A stretch of DNA of 64,000 bases from Phytophthora hibernalis. Taxonomy: Eukaryota; Oomycota; Peronosporomycetes; Peronosporales; Peronosporaceae. The notes under the pieces were generated by a model. It was not told the DNA's origin, ran no database searches, and worked only from the letters and a program-made list of their open reading frames with translations. The position numbers were made by a program, and so were the translations under genes. Shown in pieces: positions 1 through 11,531 of the stretch (its first letter is position 1; each line of letters starts with the position of its first letter). The stretch covers positions 868,001-932,000 of the forward strand of contig JAAKBF010000030.1 of the NCBI GenBank assembly GCA_012656075.1. Direction: 5' to 3'.

Positions 1-1600
1 TGGCTGTGATGAGGTGTCAGGCGGGGGTGACACCTACCGGCCACACCGCTCGCTCCAACTCATTTCAGCTTGTTGCTCAGTGCGACTGCCACGCTGGACT
101 CGTGGCTATAGAGTCGCATCTCATCGTCTCACCTCGGTGTGCCACGGCGCGACTTGGTGTCAGTGCTCCGGCCGGCTTTCATAGGATTTCTTAGCGGTAG
201 AAACTCGATCGCATTGAGCTAATTTTAATACAATAGCAGAGCGGTGCTTGGGTCGTACATATCCTCAGTCTCTGCTGCGCGCATCTGATACAGTGCAGTT
301 GGAAACTGTGACAGCGGTGTAAGCGTGACAGCTTCTTGCTCTTCATCGCGACGACGCATCAAATGGTGTTCGTTGCCGAGCAGAAAGCGCGATGGCTTAA
401 TTAAAAGCAGATCGCCGCGCTGTTAATTCGAGGAGCAGCTGTCCGACCCGGCACATTTGCGGAGCTCCGTCCTGGCAACGGAATCTTAACTCGGCGGCAA
501 GGGGAGCGCCTATCCAGAGTTGGCATCCAGCAGTGATAGTACTGCGCGGTGGCGTCAGCGAAGACCATCGTCTTCAGACGCACGCCAACTTGGCCGCCCC
601 GAATCGCGTTCGCAGCTCGCAGCTCGCAGCGTCCGTCTGGCGGGTGTCGTGGAGCTTCTCTCTCGCGAGGACGCCCACCTGTTCTGGCCGGTGGGCTGCT
701 CTATGCAAGACGTCGGGAAGCGGTGCGGCGACGTCGGTCACTCCTGTCCGCGCGGTTGACTCACGGCAGCCGCAAACAGCAGCTCGGAGAAAGCAGCTGC
801 CCGAGCGCTTTCAAGGGCTCTCTTATCGCCCGCCAAGAGGAACTCGGGCACGTGCGTGTCGTAGGCGCGCCGCTGACAGCGCCATCCTGCAGGATTTGGC
901 CGCGATGGACGCAGTCGTCACTGGAAACTCGCCTCGCTGGCATGAGGTCAGCAAACCCTGGAGACACCAACGGCACCGACGCTGCGACTCCGACCTCTGC
1001 CTCGTTCTTAAAGTCTGTAGGTCTTCACGAAAACATTGTCCCATGTGCTGGCATTCGCCGGCTGCTGCAGTTTACCAGTCCCGCGCGGGTGGATTGTCGA
1101 TTTTGGTAGTCTCCGGCAGCTGTTGCCGACCGTCAGTGAACTGCTCTAAAGAAAGCCACCAACACCTGGAGGCAATTGCAACTCAACTCGCACGACTCCA
1201 ACAGCAGCGCCAATATTTTTAAAAGCATTAAAATGCTGGTGTCTGTACTGGTAACTTCACGTTGAAGCGGTGAGATGGTCGGAGCTTGCGTGTAGGATGG
1301 GGAGAGAAACCTGCCCGTCAACCAAGTCTCTCGTAATTAAAAGGTTGTATTTTAGCGGAGCTGCTCGCCGCTCCCGCAAGTGTTGGTCTCGCCTTCCTCG
1401 TCCTCGGGCAGCTGTCGTGCGTTTGCGCCTCGCCCACGCAGGCGCCGTGTAATCTCATCTCGGCTCGGCTCTGTCGGTTGCGGCGGCTGGAATTGCCTCG
1501 GTGCTTCCCTAGTCCTCGCAAGAAATTAGCCAGCCATTCCTCGCTTTCTTGTCTGTAGAGGCATCGCGATAAGAGCGTGGAGACTGACCCCTTGCAAGTC
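1..1600. other. Upstream region without a supported gene
   Basis: No reading frame here shows a recognisable domain. The longest plus-strand frames (about 533-1222 and 549-1109) overlap each other in different frames, are Arg/Ser/Ala-rich as expected for chance translation of GC-rich DNA, and lack any conserved motif. The stretch is most simply the promoter and possible 5' leader of the bHLH-PAS gene that starts at 1761. Confidence 0.45.
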
Positions 1601-1649
1601 GATCGCACCTAGTCGAAGGCAGCAATCACTACCCCTCCTAGGTGCGATC
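1601..1649. repeat. 12-bp perfect inverted repeat upstream of the bHLH-PAS gene
   Basis: GATCGCACCTAG (1601-1612) is followed after 25 nt by its exact reverse complement CTAGGTGCGATC (1638-1649). It lies about 110 bp upstream of the ATG at 1761. It could be a dyad binding site or, if transcribed, a hairpin in the leader; the sequence does not distinguish these. Confidence 0.7.
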
Positions 1650-1703
1650 AAATTAGACAGGGTCGGGCCTCCTCGATACAGCTGTGCCTACCATATTGCC
1701 ATT

Positions 1704-1733
1704 TCCCATTTGGCCGCGTCCCACTCACTCGTC
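1704..1733 (+). promoter_or_regulatory. Possible oomycete initiator-like element
   Basis: TCACTCGTC at 1725-1733 resembles the pyrimidine-rich oomycete initiator (TCA followed by T and pyrimidines) and sits about 28 bp before the ATG at 1761. A CATTTGG-type element lies just upstream. This is a motif match only; no transcript data support it. Confidence 0.3.
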
Positions 1734-1760
1734 TCTCAGCCGCTCACCTCACACGAAACC

Positions 1761-2830
1761 ATGCTGCAGAACGACTACGGCTACTCGCACTACCAGGCGC
1801 AGCACCAGCACAGCGGCGAGCGCCCCAAGCTCTTCGGCGCGTCGCTGGACACGGGCAGCAACGGCTACCAGCAGCATGGCCCGGGCATGCACGACTTCCA
1901 GCAGCTCGTGCACCCGAACAACATGACGCCGCAGCATCACATGCAGCAGACGCCGCAGCACCACCAGACGTCGCAGCACCAGAACGACTTCGACCACGAG
2001 CCCATCATGATGAACATGCAGCACCCCGGACAGTACTACGCGCCGCCGCCCATGACGGCGCAGATGCTGCACGTAGCCACGGACTACAATTCCGGCGGCT
2101 CTGTGGGAACGCCGTCGCACGCCGGCTCCAGCGCTCGCGCGAGGAGCTCAACATGAAGGAGAAGAAGCGCATGTTCAAGCTGAACGACCGCATCAACCAG
2201 CTCAAGGACCTGCTGGACGAGGCCGGCGTGCAGTCCAAGAAGAACAAGCAGTCCATCCTGGACAACACGTTCCACTACATCAGCATGCTGCGCAGCAACC
2301 TGCTCATCGCCAAGCAGAAGGCCGAGCGCGCCGAGAAGCAGGCCGACGGCTTCCGCACGCAGGCGCAGACGGGCGGCCCCATGGACGCCGTCTACAAGCG
2401 CTGCTTTGACCAGTCGTCTACGCCCAAGCTTGTGGTGGACCTCAACATGCAGCTATTGGCTGTGAACTCGGCCTTCCTGGGTCAGACCGGCCTGAGCGAG
2501 GACAGCCTCGCCGACGCCCACACGCTGCGCGCCAGCATCTGCCTGGACAACCACAAGCTCGACGCCGTCGTGCAGTCGGTCACCGGCAGCATGAAGCCCA
2601 TCAGCGCCATCGTGCAGGCGCAGGGCGTGGCCAACAACGTCGTGACGCTCACGCTCATGGCTTCGGTCCTCATGGACGACGACAACGTGGTGTCCGCCGT
2701 CGAGTTCAGCCTCGTGCCGTTCGAGATCTCGTCCGACTTGTCGAGCCCGAACGCCGGCTACGCGAACGAGAGCAAGCAGGACCTGCACAAGGAGTCCAGC
2801 CCCTCGGGTGTGAGCGACCTGTCGGTGTAA
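1761..2830 (+). CDS. bHLH-PAS transcription factor (one apparent frameshift)
   Basis: A Gln/His-rich N-terminal region (about 120 residues, starting MLQNDYGYSHYQ) leads into a basic helix-loop-helix (KRMFKLNDRINQLKDLL, then the second helix SILDNTFHYISMLRSNLL) and a C-terminal PAS-like domain (from VYKRCFDQSSTPKLVVDLN to about FSLVPFE). A nuclear DNA-binding regulator is inferred. The N-terminal frame runs into TGA at 2154, while the bHLH frame is -1 relative to it. Adding one base near 2130 restores the basic-region reading SKRSREELNMKEKK. A 29-nt GT-AG segment (2103-2131) would also join the frames in phase but is shorter than any other intron seen here. ATG 1761 is chosen because it is the first ATG in the frame. 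The closest relatives by eye are oomycete bHLH proteins; the target genes are unknown. Confidence 0.85.
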
Positions 2831-3931
2831 GGACGAGCAAGAGCCACCGCAGGTGTGAGATGCCTATTGCATGATAGCGAACGAATCTACCCAGCAGATC
2901 GAAGGAGGAGAGCCACTGCTTGTAGATAAAGTGTAACATATAACCTATTGTCGATCACGCTGGCGTTGTTGTTGATTTCCATTGCTGCTCGTCGCAGCAC
3001 GGTCGCCGGCTGCAGGAAGCGCGCGATTCCCAATTGCCTCATCGCGTTAGCGTCGACCGCTCCGAGCCACGAGGACATCTGCTGCCAGGACAGCTGGACA
3101 AGGGCGGAATCAACGCCATCGCACCGAGGTGACGAGACCGTGACCAAGCGAGGCCCATATGGCGAAGCCTTCCACAGCAGAAAACCAACGTGCCGACGCA
3201 GCGAGCAATTCCAGCAGCCATTGCAGCACTCGTGGAAACTTAACGCTACATGTAGCGCTATTGCTGTTGGTGGCCAGGAAGAGCGAGGCTGGCGCGCTTG
3301 AATGCGCGATCGCGACCATGAATCGAGAAGGATCGAAGGGTGTGGAAGTGATGCGCTGATCCATTGCAACCGAACGACGTCGTGCGCTCGCTGCGCCAAT
3401 CCTTGAGGCCTTGACACGCCAATTGATGGCCATGAGATGAAGCCGCGCCACGCTCGACTTGCCCGTGGAGGATTCTCGGTGGGAGGCCATGGAGCGCGAA
3501 GGCTTCTTGAGACTTTCCTGGGTGCAGTGTGGAAAGTCACCGTCGCCTCTCCTTCATCAAGGTGAGGCGCTCTATTGCAAATCTGCAGCGCCTCTGGCAG
3601 GACAAGCGCCGGCGAGGTGGATCCCTGTGAGTCAACACGGGGATTTGTCGATCACTGCGGCGGCAGGAGAGCGTACAGCATCAACACGTGCTGGCGGTGG
3701 TGATAACGTTGCATGCGTTTTATAGATCAATTCGTTGCGCCGTATAGCGGCGAACGGGGCTGCTGACAGACGTTGACTACGTTGCAGCTTACCACGAAGC
3801 CGTGTTCAACCTGACTCGCGTACAGGGTTCAGGATCCAGGACAGGCTACAGGGATGCTGCCCGTCAGCAGATCTCGGTGCGAGCTGCTACCGCAACTTGA
3901 AGCAAGTCTGTCATAGCCGGCACTGTATCCG
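2831..3931. other. Intergenic, no supported gene
   Basis: This is the 3' flank of the bHLH-PAS gene and of the convergent minus-strand gene ending at 3932. Overlapping frames on both strands (for example 2887-3540 minus and 2948-3301 plus) show no conserved motif and exclude each other. No gene is called. Confidence 0.5.
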
Positions 3932-4633
3932 CTACTGGTCCTTCTTGTCCTGCAACACGCCTCGCACGTAGTCTCCTCCGTGATACAGTCCCACCGCAAT
4001 GTCCTTGGACGTCTGCAGCGTGAACCAGGCCGCGCTCCAGCCCAAGCCCAGCAAAGACCTGGACCCTGCATCCTCCGTCTCAACCTCCGCCCTCCTGTCC
4101 TGCTCTGCGTGTCTCGCGTTCTTCTGCGCAACGTCCTCCATGCCCGGGACGCCTTCCAGCGGCTCCAGAGCCTCCTCCACGCCGCTTCTCACGGCCATTT
4201 CCACCTCCGAGTGGCGTCGGGCGTCTCTGTTCCTGGCGTCTCGACGTCTGCTCTCCAGCTGCAGCTTCGTCTGAGCCACCGCCAGCCCCAGCGCCGTCCC
4301 GAACGCCATCCCAGGCAGCACCAGCAGGAACCCCACGAGCGGTTCGCCCACCAGTAGCAGCAGCAGCAGTCCCACAGCCCAGCCAATCACAGCACCACCG
4401 CAGCCCAGGAACAACGCCAATGCTAGCAGTCGACGGCAGCAGTTCTCGCTCCAGTCGCGGTCCTCCAGCGCACGTCGCAGCTTCTCCTCCGCGTGCAGTC
4501 GCAGCCGCTCCGCGTTGAGCGTGCGCCGCTCGAACGTGCGCTCTACCTCCTCCCGGTGCGTCTGCAGCTGCCGCTGGAGCTCCTGCGTCACGGCCAGGGC
4601 CGCGTCACGCTGTGCGATCAACTCGTCCTCCAT
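3932..4633 (-). CDS. Coiled-coil protein with two predicted membrane helices, unknown function
   Basis: One uninterrupted frame encodes 233 residues from ATG 4633. Residues 1-60 are highly charged with heptad-like spacing (EELQRQLQTHREEVERTF region), suggesting a coiled coil. Two hydrophobic stretches follow at about 67-92 and 95-120 (LLALALFLGCGG and GWAVGLLLLLLVGEPLVGFL), separated by a short turn, then a charged C-terminal half. A membrane hairpin with the coiled coil on the cytosolic side is inferred. I do not recognise the family. The gene is divergent from PIG-Q, with 221 bp between the start codons, so the two probably share a promoter region. Confidence 0.7.
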   Translation of the reverse strand: MEDELIAQRDAALAVTQELQRQLQTHREEVERTFERRTLNAERLRLHAEEKLRRALEDRDWSENCCRRLLALALFLGCGGAVIGWAVGLLLLLLVGEPLVGFLLVLPGMAFGTALGLAVAQTKLQLESRRRDARNRDARRHSEVEMAVRSGVEEALEPLEGVPGMEDVAQKNARHAEQDRRAEVETEDAGSRSLLGLGWSAAWFTLQTSKDIAVGLYHGGDYVRGVLQDKKDQ

Positions 4634-4854
4634 CGCGATACTTTTCTCCCAGTAGTACTTTGTTACAACTGTAGGAGTAGTATTTCAGAATATCGTTACG
4701 AAAAACTACTAGTAACGTTAGTAGCGTTCATCAGTAGTACTTACAAACGATTCATATATTAGAGGAAATACTACTATTATGCTTTAGAATATTTTACTAC
4801 ATGTACTACTCATGAGGATTTTACTATTGTCAACGGATTTTACTATTGTGTCAA
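4634..4854. promoter_or_regulatory. AT-rich divergent promoter region with a 15-bp direct repeat
   Basis: The 221 bp between the coiled-coil gene and PIG-Q are much more AT-rich than the flanks and are full of TACTACT/AGTAGT words. GGATTTTACTATTGT occurs twice in direct orientation (4816-4830 and 4835-4849), ending just before the PIG-Q start at 4855. Bidirectional promoter function is inferred from position. Confidence 0.4.
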
Positions 4855-6680
4855 ATGACAGAGGTGGTGTACTGGCCGCGGCACTTGTGGCCGTGTCCTC
4901 CGGCGTCCTCCGCGCTCTGTCGCCGTCTCTCTGGCTCGGTGCTGTGCGTCGTGTCACTGGACTCCAAGGTTTCTCCCGGTCTCGAGCTGCTCGATCCCCA
5001 GCCTCGTCGCGTTGTGCTGTTTGACGCGCAGTTGGCGGCGCTCGGAGGCTTCGAGACGCTCCACGCACCGCAGCTGCTGCAACAGATTGGAGAGCAGTTT
5101 TGCACTAGCGATAAACCCACAGAGACAACCACCAGTCGGGTACTGGAGACTGGGAGCTTTGACGCTCCGTTGGCGGTGGCCGACACCTTCCAGAGCTTCG
5201 TGCACGTGCGGACCCCTTCGTGGTTACTCATTGGCGGCGGCAAGAGCTTGGCGGTGAGAGTTTATTACTGTTTACAGGTTTGGACGACTGGCTGACTCGT
5301 GGTTAATTGTAGGAGCTCTCGACGTTCGTGGCGGTGTTATCCCAGCAGTTGCACAATGCAGCGAGTCTGCCCAAGCGTCTGCGGCACTTTTACCTTTTGA
5401 GCAAGCACAGAGGACTCTCACATCGAGAAAGTAAGTGTTGTGTTTAGTGGTTGTTGCTGTAGGAACTGACGGACCACAGGGCAGGAGTTACTGCAGGTGT
5501 TCAACTGGATAGGCTTCGTGGTGTTGGACGTGATTCTTGGACAATTGGTTCGCACTTACTTTGGTGGACTAGTTGCACCAGCACTTCAAGCCACCAACAT
5601 GTACGATACCTAGCAAGGGGTGCTATTGGAGAGGTTTCTCATGTCTTGTGTCTGCCAGCTCGCCCACTGCCGTCGTGGAGGTTTTGCGAGGTAATGTCGA
5701 GTGGCTGATGGGCGCGCCTGCAGGCTTCAAGCTCAATAAACCCCTTGCTTCCATCCTGGGCAACGGTATTCTTCTGTGGCTGAACCTCTGGAGCTTCGTC
5801 TTTGAAGAGCTTTTGCCGCCTGGGGGCAGTGCGGGACTGGGGCAGTGGCTGCTGCTAGTGTGTAGACACATGGGCGTGACGCTACAGTTAACGCTGCTGA
5901 TGGATCTCCTGAAACTCACCACGTGGCACTCACATTGGGTGTATCTCTACTTCGCAAAGCTGAACCGCCTGCAGTTCGGTCTGTTCTCGTCGTTGTCGAA
6001 GCTGTTCCTGGGCAAGAAGATCAATGTACTGCGCCACCGCGTGGATTCATGCGAGTACGACGTCGGACAACTGCTTCTGGGCACGCTGCTCTTCACCATT
6101 TTGACGTTCCTCGTGACGACCAACTTGGTGTTCTTCGTGTTCTTCGCTGGTGTGCGCGGCGGGATTGTGCTGGCGTCGTTGCTGCTGTGGCTGCCAGTCG
6201 TGGTGCTGAACTCGTTGCCATTAGCGTCACTGGTCTATCGCGCCTGGAATCCTCATTCTTTCGTCGTCGGGATGCAGCTTCAAACGTGCAATGACCCGGC
6301 AGACGATGGCACTGTCATCGAGAACGTTGGTGTAGGCTTTCAACCCCGCACCTGGACGCTCAGCACAGGCGTGCGTTCCGACGGGCGATAGCGTCTTGGG
6401 AAACTAGCTACCGATCCAACTGCAAGAGCGCAATTTTCGAGCTGGTCCCGGTAGCGTCCACCTTTGCAGCGCAGTTTACAAGGTACGCTGCTGTTGTTTT
6501 GTAGTGCGGCTTATCTACTGTAGTCTGATTTACTCGTTTTGCTGAAGACTGCGAGCGTATCTGCAGGCCGTACGTGCTCGATACTCGTTGGCGGTCATCG
6601 TGAAGGCGTGCTTGTTCGGCAGTGCTTCAATTGCACGAGTCCCGATGGGTATTTTGTTCGACTTGAGCATTAGCAGCTAG
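4855..6680 (+). CDS. PIGQ: GPI-GlcNAc transferase subunit PIG-Q/Gpi1
   Basis: This is a subunit of the GPI-N-acetylglucosaminyltransferase complex, which starts GPI-anchor synthesis at the ER membrane. The Gpi1 core is clear: WLMGAPAGFKLN, ILGNGILLWLNLWSF, then the diagnostic GKKINVLRHRVDSCEYDVGQ followed by LLLGTLLFTILTF. Six exons can be built: 4855-5253, 5313-5430, 5480-5600, 5659 to about 6331, about 6364-6482 and 6548-6680. The first four introns are 49-59 nt; phases join cleanly, for example QATN/ISPTAVVEVLRG across intron 3. The fourth intron, between GTVIENVG and AFRRAIASWETSY, is short (about 32-38 nt) and its exact ends are uncertain. The C-terminus reads LRAYLQAVRARYSLAVIVK to a stop at 6678. 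Start 4855 gives MTEVVYWPRHLW. Several hydrophobic segments fit a polytopic ER protein. Confidence 0.9.
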
Positions 6681-7285
6681 ACATGGTCCATGCCATGGAT
6701 GCCAATGCGCTCAATTACTGGTTACCCACTTGCAGCGCTGAATTAATGGTTACTCACCGGCGGCGCTTAATTCTTGGTTACTCATTCCGAGATCGAGTTT
6801 CGGGGTGTCGGAGCGTCATACACGCCTGTGACCAGCCGATTCGCTATTGGCTGCGCGTCACGCAAGATTTCTGACCCATCTCGTTTCTGAAGTCGCCCAT
6901 CCCGTCCCAACTTACACTCCACCACCAAAACGCGTAAATGGAGACCTAATGCAAAATTCCTCGCCGTGTGCGGCAAGTATTCGTGCTGCATGCTGGAACC
7001 ACTGCATTTTTCCTTGCTTCGGGTGATTGCAGCGACCGTATCCCTGCATCCAGTCGATCGAGCGTTGTGCCTTTGCAGGTATCAAGAATTTCGGACTACT
7101 CATTCGGCGGTGATGCTTTCAGTGATTTACCTTCAACGTGCCTTCACCAGCTTTATCTGCGCGGCTCAGCTCGCTTCATTCGCCAAGATGCCGGGTATCG
7201 AGCACATCAACACCAAGCTGCAAGGTCTCACCTCGTTATTTCCCCGTCTGCGGACGACACGGCCACGCGTGAGCAATTGCGAGTC
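6681..7285. other. Intergenic, no supported gene
   Basis: The segment between the PIG-Q stop and the M96-like start holds only short frames without conserved motifs. A plus-strand frame runs open into the M96-like gene from about 6968, but its residues before 7286 have no family resemblance and no initiator ATG context. It probably holds the promoter of the M96-like gene. Confidence 0.4.
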
Positions 7286-8529
7286 ATGGACGTCGAAGAG
7301 CTGTCAGCGCTCTTGGGCTGCAGCACCGACAGCAGCTCGGATGACACCTGTTCGTCACCAGCACCAAGCACCAACCCCACCACTGCAGAAAAGAGGAAGC
7401 GATCGCTCGGCAGTGACGACGACGACGCGAAAGGCACCACCCGCATGAGAACGTACACGGCACGGAAGGTGAGTTCTGTCTTGCATTGCAGAGTTTTCGT
7501 TTCTGACGTTCCGGTGCAAACTTCAGAAAGAGATCGAGGAGTTGTCAGCGCAATTGCCGGCTCTGGAAGCCTACGTCGACTACCTCAAACACCAAGCCGC
7601 CAAGTCCACGAACCAGACCAACTCGACGCAGAAGCAGCAGCTCGTGAACTCGTGTCTTCGAGACACTGCGCACAAACAGCAGTTCGCTCTGGCGCGGATT
7701 CACTCGGCGCTCTCGGACTTCACGAGTCGCCAGGAGAAGCTGATTCCATTTGACAGCTTCATCCATCTACGCACGGACAGCAAGCAGAGGCTGCAGACGC
7801 TACTGCATGTCAAGCCAAAGATGCTTCGAGATGCTCGTTGTTATATGCGCGAGCGGACTACATTTTTGATTTGAGTGCTCCAAGCTCGGAGCAGAATTGC
7901 TTCGTGTCCCCGTCAGGAGATTACTGCGCCCTGAAGTTTGTCGTCATGCCTCTCGAAGGAGACTTCACTGTCAAACAAGTGTTCGACACGCTCAAGTTCT
8001 ACCTCTTTCACATGGAGATCATGATCTCTGAAGCTACGGGAGACCTCACCTTGTGTGAGGAGGAGGAGCCGGACAATCAAGCCGTATCGCAACATCGTTT
8101 TCTGAGATCAACTCCAGGAGGATACCAAGTGGAGTCGAACGACGTTATCTTCTGCCACTTTGAAGAGCACAGCGAGGAGTTTGGTGATGGCCGAGAATAC
8201 GGCATCATCGCCATTGACTGTGTGGACAAGGACGAGTTGCACCCGTTCTCCCCGACACGAAGCTGCGCCAAGATCTCACATCCATTCTGACAGTGCAGAC
8301 CTATAAACAGAAGGTGCCGTGCCCTCAAAACCCGAAGAAGGTGCAAATCAAGACAGAGGTGGTGCTAGCAAGAAGCAACTTCTTCAAACTTCACCACACG
8401 TCGTTACCGTTGTCGAAAGTTGAGATGCAAGAAACGATCGACCGCCTGGCATGTCGAGGCAACCTGCTTTTCAACGCAGTTCGAACGTCACTGGCCTCGA
8501 CCAAATCTTTCACGGTGTCCGTCCTTTGA
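7286..8529 (+). CDS. M96 mating-specific-like protein, bZIP-like (two apparent frameshifts)
   Basis: This belongs to the large oomycete family named after the Phytophthora M96 mating-specific gene. Exon 1 (7286-7468) encodes MDVEELSALLG, a Ser/Asp-rich linker and a basic stretch. A 58-nt intron (7469-7526, GTGAG..CAG) joins in phase to KEIEELSAQLPALEAYVDYL, a leucine-repeat helix in the position of a bZIP zipper. The downstream globular region contains DLSAPSSEQN, GDYCALKFVVMPLEG, VKQVFDTLKFYLF and FFKLHHTSLPLS, typical of the family. Two -1 shifts break the frame: one in a run of five T (7863-7867) and one in four C (8250-8253). One extra base in each restores an uninterrupted family-like protein ending at 8529. 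It is either a recent pseudogene or a sequence artefact; I favour the latter. Confidence 0.8.
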
Positions 8530-8632
8530 TTTTTGTGAACGTAGAATCATCAAATGTATTGTGCATACACACTACGGAGCCCATTCTCCCTTTCAGGATG
8601 TCTTCTTGGGGGAACAAACTATCACTCAGTGC

Positions 8633-11207
8633 TTACAAGAAAACCTTCTCGGACTCATCAGCCAGCGAGTGCAGGGTAATACTCTCGACAGTGCAATCTG
8701 CCATAGGAAGCAGTTCACCTCCTGGGACTCGAAGATTGCAGTTGTGCACTTCTTCAGGGTACTCCTCCTTTGTCAGCAAATCGGTGTATCGTGCCGCGAA
8801 GTTAGTTTCTCTGGAGGTCCTGACGCGGTCGATAGGAGTGACGACGACCACGAACGAAAACAAGATCACGATCGCGATGCCAATGAAGGTGGCGATAGCT
8901 GAGCTCAGCGGGATGGAATACTTGATCTTCTTCCGCTCCATATCACCGTCCAACCGAGTGCTACCCACATACAAACTGCTTGCACCTTTCGGTGTATCGC
9001 CTAACGTCACAGTCTTCGTTGCTGCGTCTTGAAACAAATAGTATAACGCAGATGTGTACATTGCCTGGCGAGGATCGTCCAGGTAGTAGTGATTACTTTC
9101 CACTTGGTTGATGTACGAGTCGACGAGGACGGAGCAGTTCAGTCCTTGTAAATTGGAATCGGCCCAGGTCAGATCACTGAATCGGTCCATTTGAACGTAC
9201 TCCCACAAGTGGCGCTCCTTACTTTCAGGATACAGGAGCGGCTGGGCGTTGAGTGTCACGAGCTGCACGGGGTTGATGAAACTAGCGTCCATTCTTTCGG
9301 AAGGAAGCGTGCTGTTCCCGACCACCAACATCGATACCGTCTTGGTGTTTGCATCCGTCGAGTTTTCCAGTTCGTGAACGAGTCCAGAGCAACCACCCGG
9401 GACGCCACATCCAGCATTGAACATCTTGCTCACATCTTCCGTTTGCCAGTCGAATTTGGCGAACGAAAACACGAGGTGTCGCCGAGGACTTATCATGTAA
9501 GGCAGCCCTTCTTGCTCGTTGAAGGCATCACCCTCCATATACGTTCCAGACCCGTAAAGAAACACCGAGTCTTCTTCAGCCGAGCACTTGGATGGTAAGA
9601 AGTTGAGATAGTCGCTGTTGTACGTCATGTCCTCCACGGAGCAGTCCTTCAAGTACGGCAAGAGCAAGATCTGCCTCTTGAACGCGATCATGCTGGACTC
9701 GTCCCGGAAAATGCAGTTAGTGGACCCGCAGGTGGAAGCGGGACTGCTGTACACGTAGTACGTCGTGTTACAGTAGAACTCGTCGAGTTGGGTAAGCTGG
9801 TCTGCTGTGTACAGGCTGAGGTCGTAGAAATCGGATGACAAACTGCCGTTGGCGGTGCAGTCTGCACTCAAGTTTCGGTATTGAACCGACAAGTCCAACG
9901 GAATATCGATCGTCAGCATCGTAAGATTCAACTGCGCGGAGATCGTGTACGTCTCAAAGTTGAAGATTGTCTCGTCGAGTGAAAGCTGCGTTGTTTGGTT
10001 CAGTGTCGTGTTCATGCCATCCACCACAATATTCACGAAAGACTCGAGGTTGTGGATCGACGTGTCGGTGATATTTGTTAGCCTTTGCAGCGTGCTGACG
10101 GCTCCGTTGCATATACGCATACCCGCGTATTCACTCGAGTTGTCAAAAGTGTCGTAGACGTTTTGCTCCGAGTTGTCCTCGTTGACCTTACCGTCCACCC
10201 AAGTGCATGGATACTCAGCCGAAACATTCGCGTCCGAGACCGATCTCTCGAACAGAGCTTTGCCCTGTAGAAACATCTCGTACCCCGTTAGAAAGTCAAA
10301 CCCGGTGTCTTCCTGAAACGCTGCGAAGGCGCCGACGTTGATGTCACCCGCTGTAAAGTTGACTGCGTACGTTGGATCAACTCCTACAGGCAGAGCGTCG
10401 TAGTTCCACGAGTTTAGTGTGAAGCCGTAGCCCACCGATGTCGAGTCGATGCTCTTCACTGTGGGCATGGTGCTGGTCTTGTTGATACTCGTCGCGAGAC
10501 TGGTTACATCAATGGAGGTGTTGGAAAGCAAACACAGCGAGCCCGAGAGGATGATGAAGGGCGTGACTTCCTGCCGTACCGCAGTTCTTAAGATGGTGTT
10601 CTGCACGTCGAAGGCGGAGTTCGTGTCGTCCAGTGAGACGAACGACGTGATGAGGTCGTCCTCCACGAAAATGTGCTCCACCCCACGATAGTGTGTTTGA
10701 TGTTCATGGACGTGATACCCACGTTAACAACGTACATGATGAAGGGGTGAACCACCACAAAACAGCCTTCTTAACATTGCCACGACCCTCGCGTGGGTTT
10801 TGTCCTGGATGCCACGGGAGGTTCCCGAAGTAAGTGACCATGACTGCGAGGAAGAAGAAGGCGTAGTTGAGCAGCTCACCGGCTGCAGCTGAGACGTAAC
10901 CATTGAGTAGCTGGTACGTTTGCACCTTGTTGTCCGCGTTCTTGGAGGACCCGACCGTGTCGCTGATAGTGGAGCCCATGGTGACCTCGGACAGGAAAAT
11001 GATCATGAAGCCGACCAGAACTCCATTGCTGAGGAGTACGGCGACCATGAACGGAATCGCCAGCAACTTCACGTCCGGTTCCACATGCTCCGTATTGAGT
11101 GAGGTGTCGGTGCGTAACAGCACAGTGCCATCGTCATCGTAGTCTTTCTCACGCTCTTTCTTGGGGGTATCAGCCACAGTGTACACGTCCGACGACTGCA
11201 ATTCCAT
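8633..11207 (-). CDS. Large ectodomain membrane protein, copy 1 of a divergent paralog pair
   Basis: This encodes about 858 residues from ATG 11207 after allowing two single-base gaps (four-base runs at 10744-10747 and 10681-10684). The N-terminal cytosolic stretch MELQSSDVYTVADTP is followed by two to three hydrophobic helices (LLAIPFMVAVLLSNGVLVGF; YAFFFLAVMVTYFG). Then comes a roughly 570-residue region rich in N-x-S/T sites and Cys pairs (STCGSTNC, GCGVPGGCSG), and a last membrane helix (FIGIAIVILFSFVVVV) with a short tail containing CTVESITL. The neighbour at 11532 aligns throughout (SSKNADNK/SSTNADKK, KHTIVG/NSTVGF, MYTSALYYLFQDAA/MYTSIFFYFMQDAA). Topology suggests a glycosylated cell-surface or secretory-pathway protein. 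I do not recognise a function. Confidence 0.75.
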
Positions 11208-11531
11208 TGTAGACTTGGGACCTTGGAACCGAATCGCAAATGAACAGGAATCGTCATCCCGGCGTTGGGTTGACGTGCACCAAAGCACCAGACACGAAAT
11301 GGTGAACAATGGCTACAACCCGGGTTGACAAGTCCAGCTCCATGTGAGATATCACCGACGACAACTTCGACAACTTGACACTTCGGTAAAGGCTTTCGAA
11401 CAATGAACGGCAGTGACGAGTTTACCCAACACCAAGTGAACCCAAGGAGCTCCACCGTCCGGAGTCAATCAGTCGTTCGACACCTCACACATTGCAAAAA
11501 GCATTCGCGCTAGCAGCACCGACAGTCGAAG
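11208..11531. other. Divergent intergenic region of the paralog pair
   Basis: These 324 bp separate the start codons of the two oppositely oriented membrane-protein paralogs and presumably hold both promoters. The minus-strand frame stays open upstream to 11309, but ATG 11207 gives the start that matches the paralog's N-terminal layout. No repeat or RNA gene was seen. Confidence 0.4.

Noticed and set aside
533..1222. Plus-strand open frame of about 229 codons upstream of the bHLH-PAS gene
   Set aside because: It overlaps another long frame in the same strand, has Arg/Ser/Ala-biased composition, no conserved motif and no splice pattern.
2887..3540. Minus-strand open frame of about 217 codons
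   Set aside because: It overlaps frames on both strands, has no motif, and covers the likely 3' UTR of the bHLH-PAS gene.
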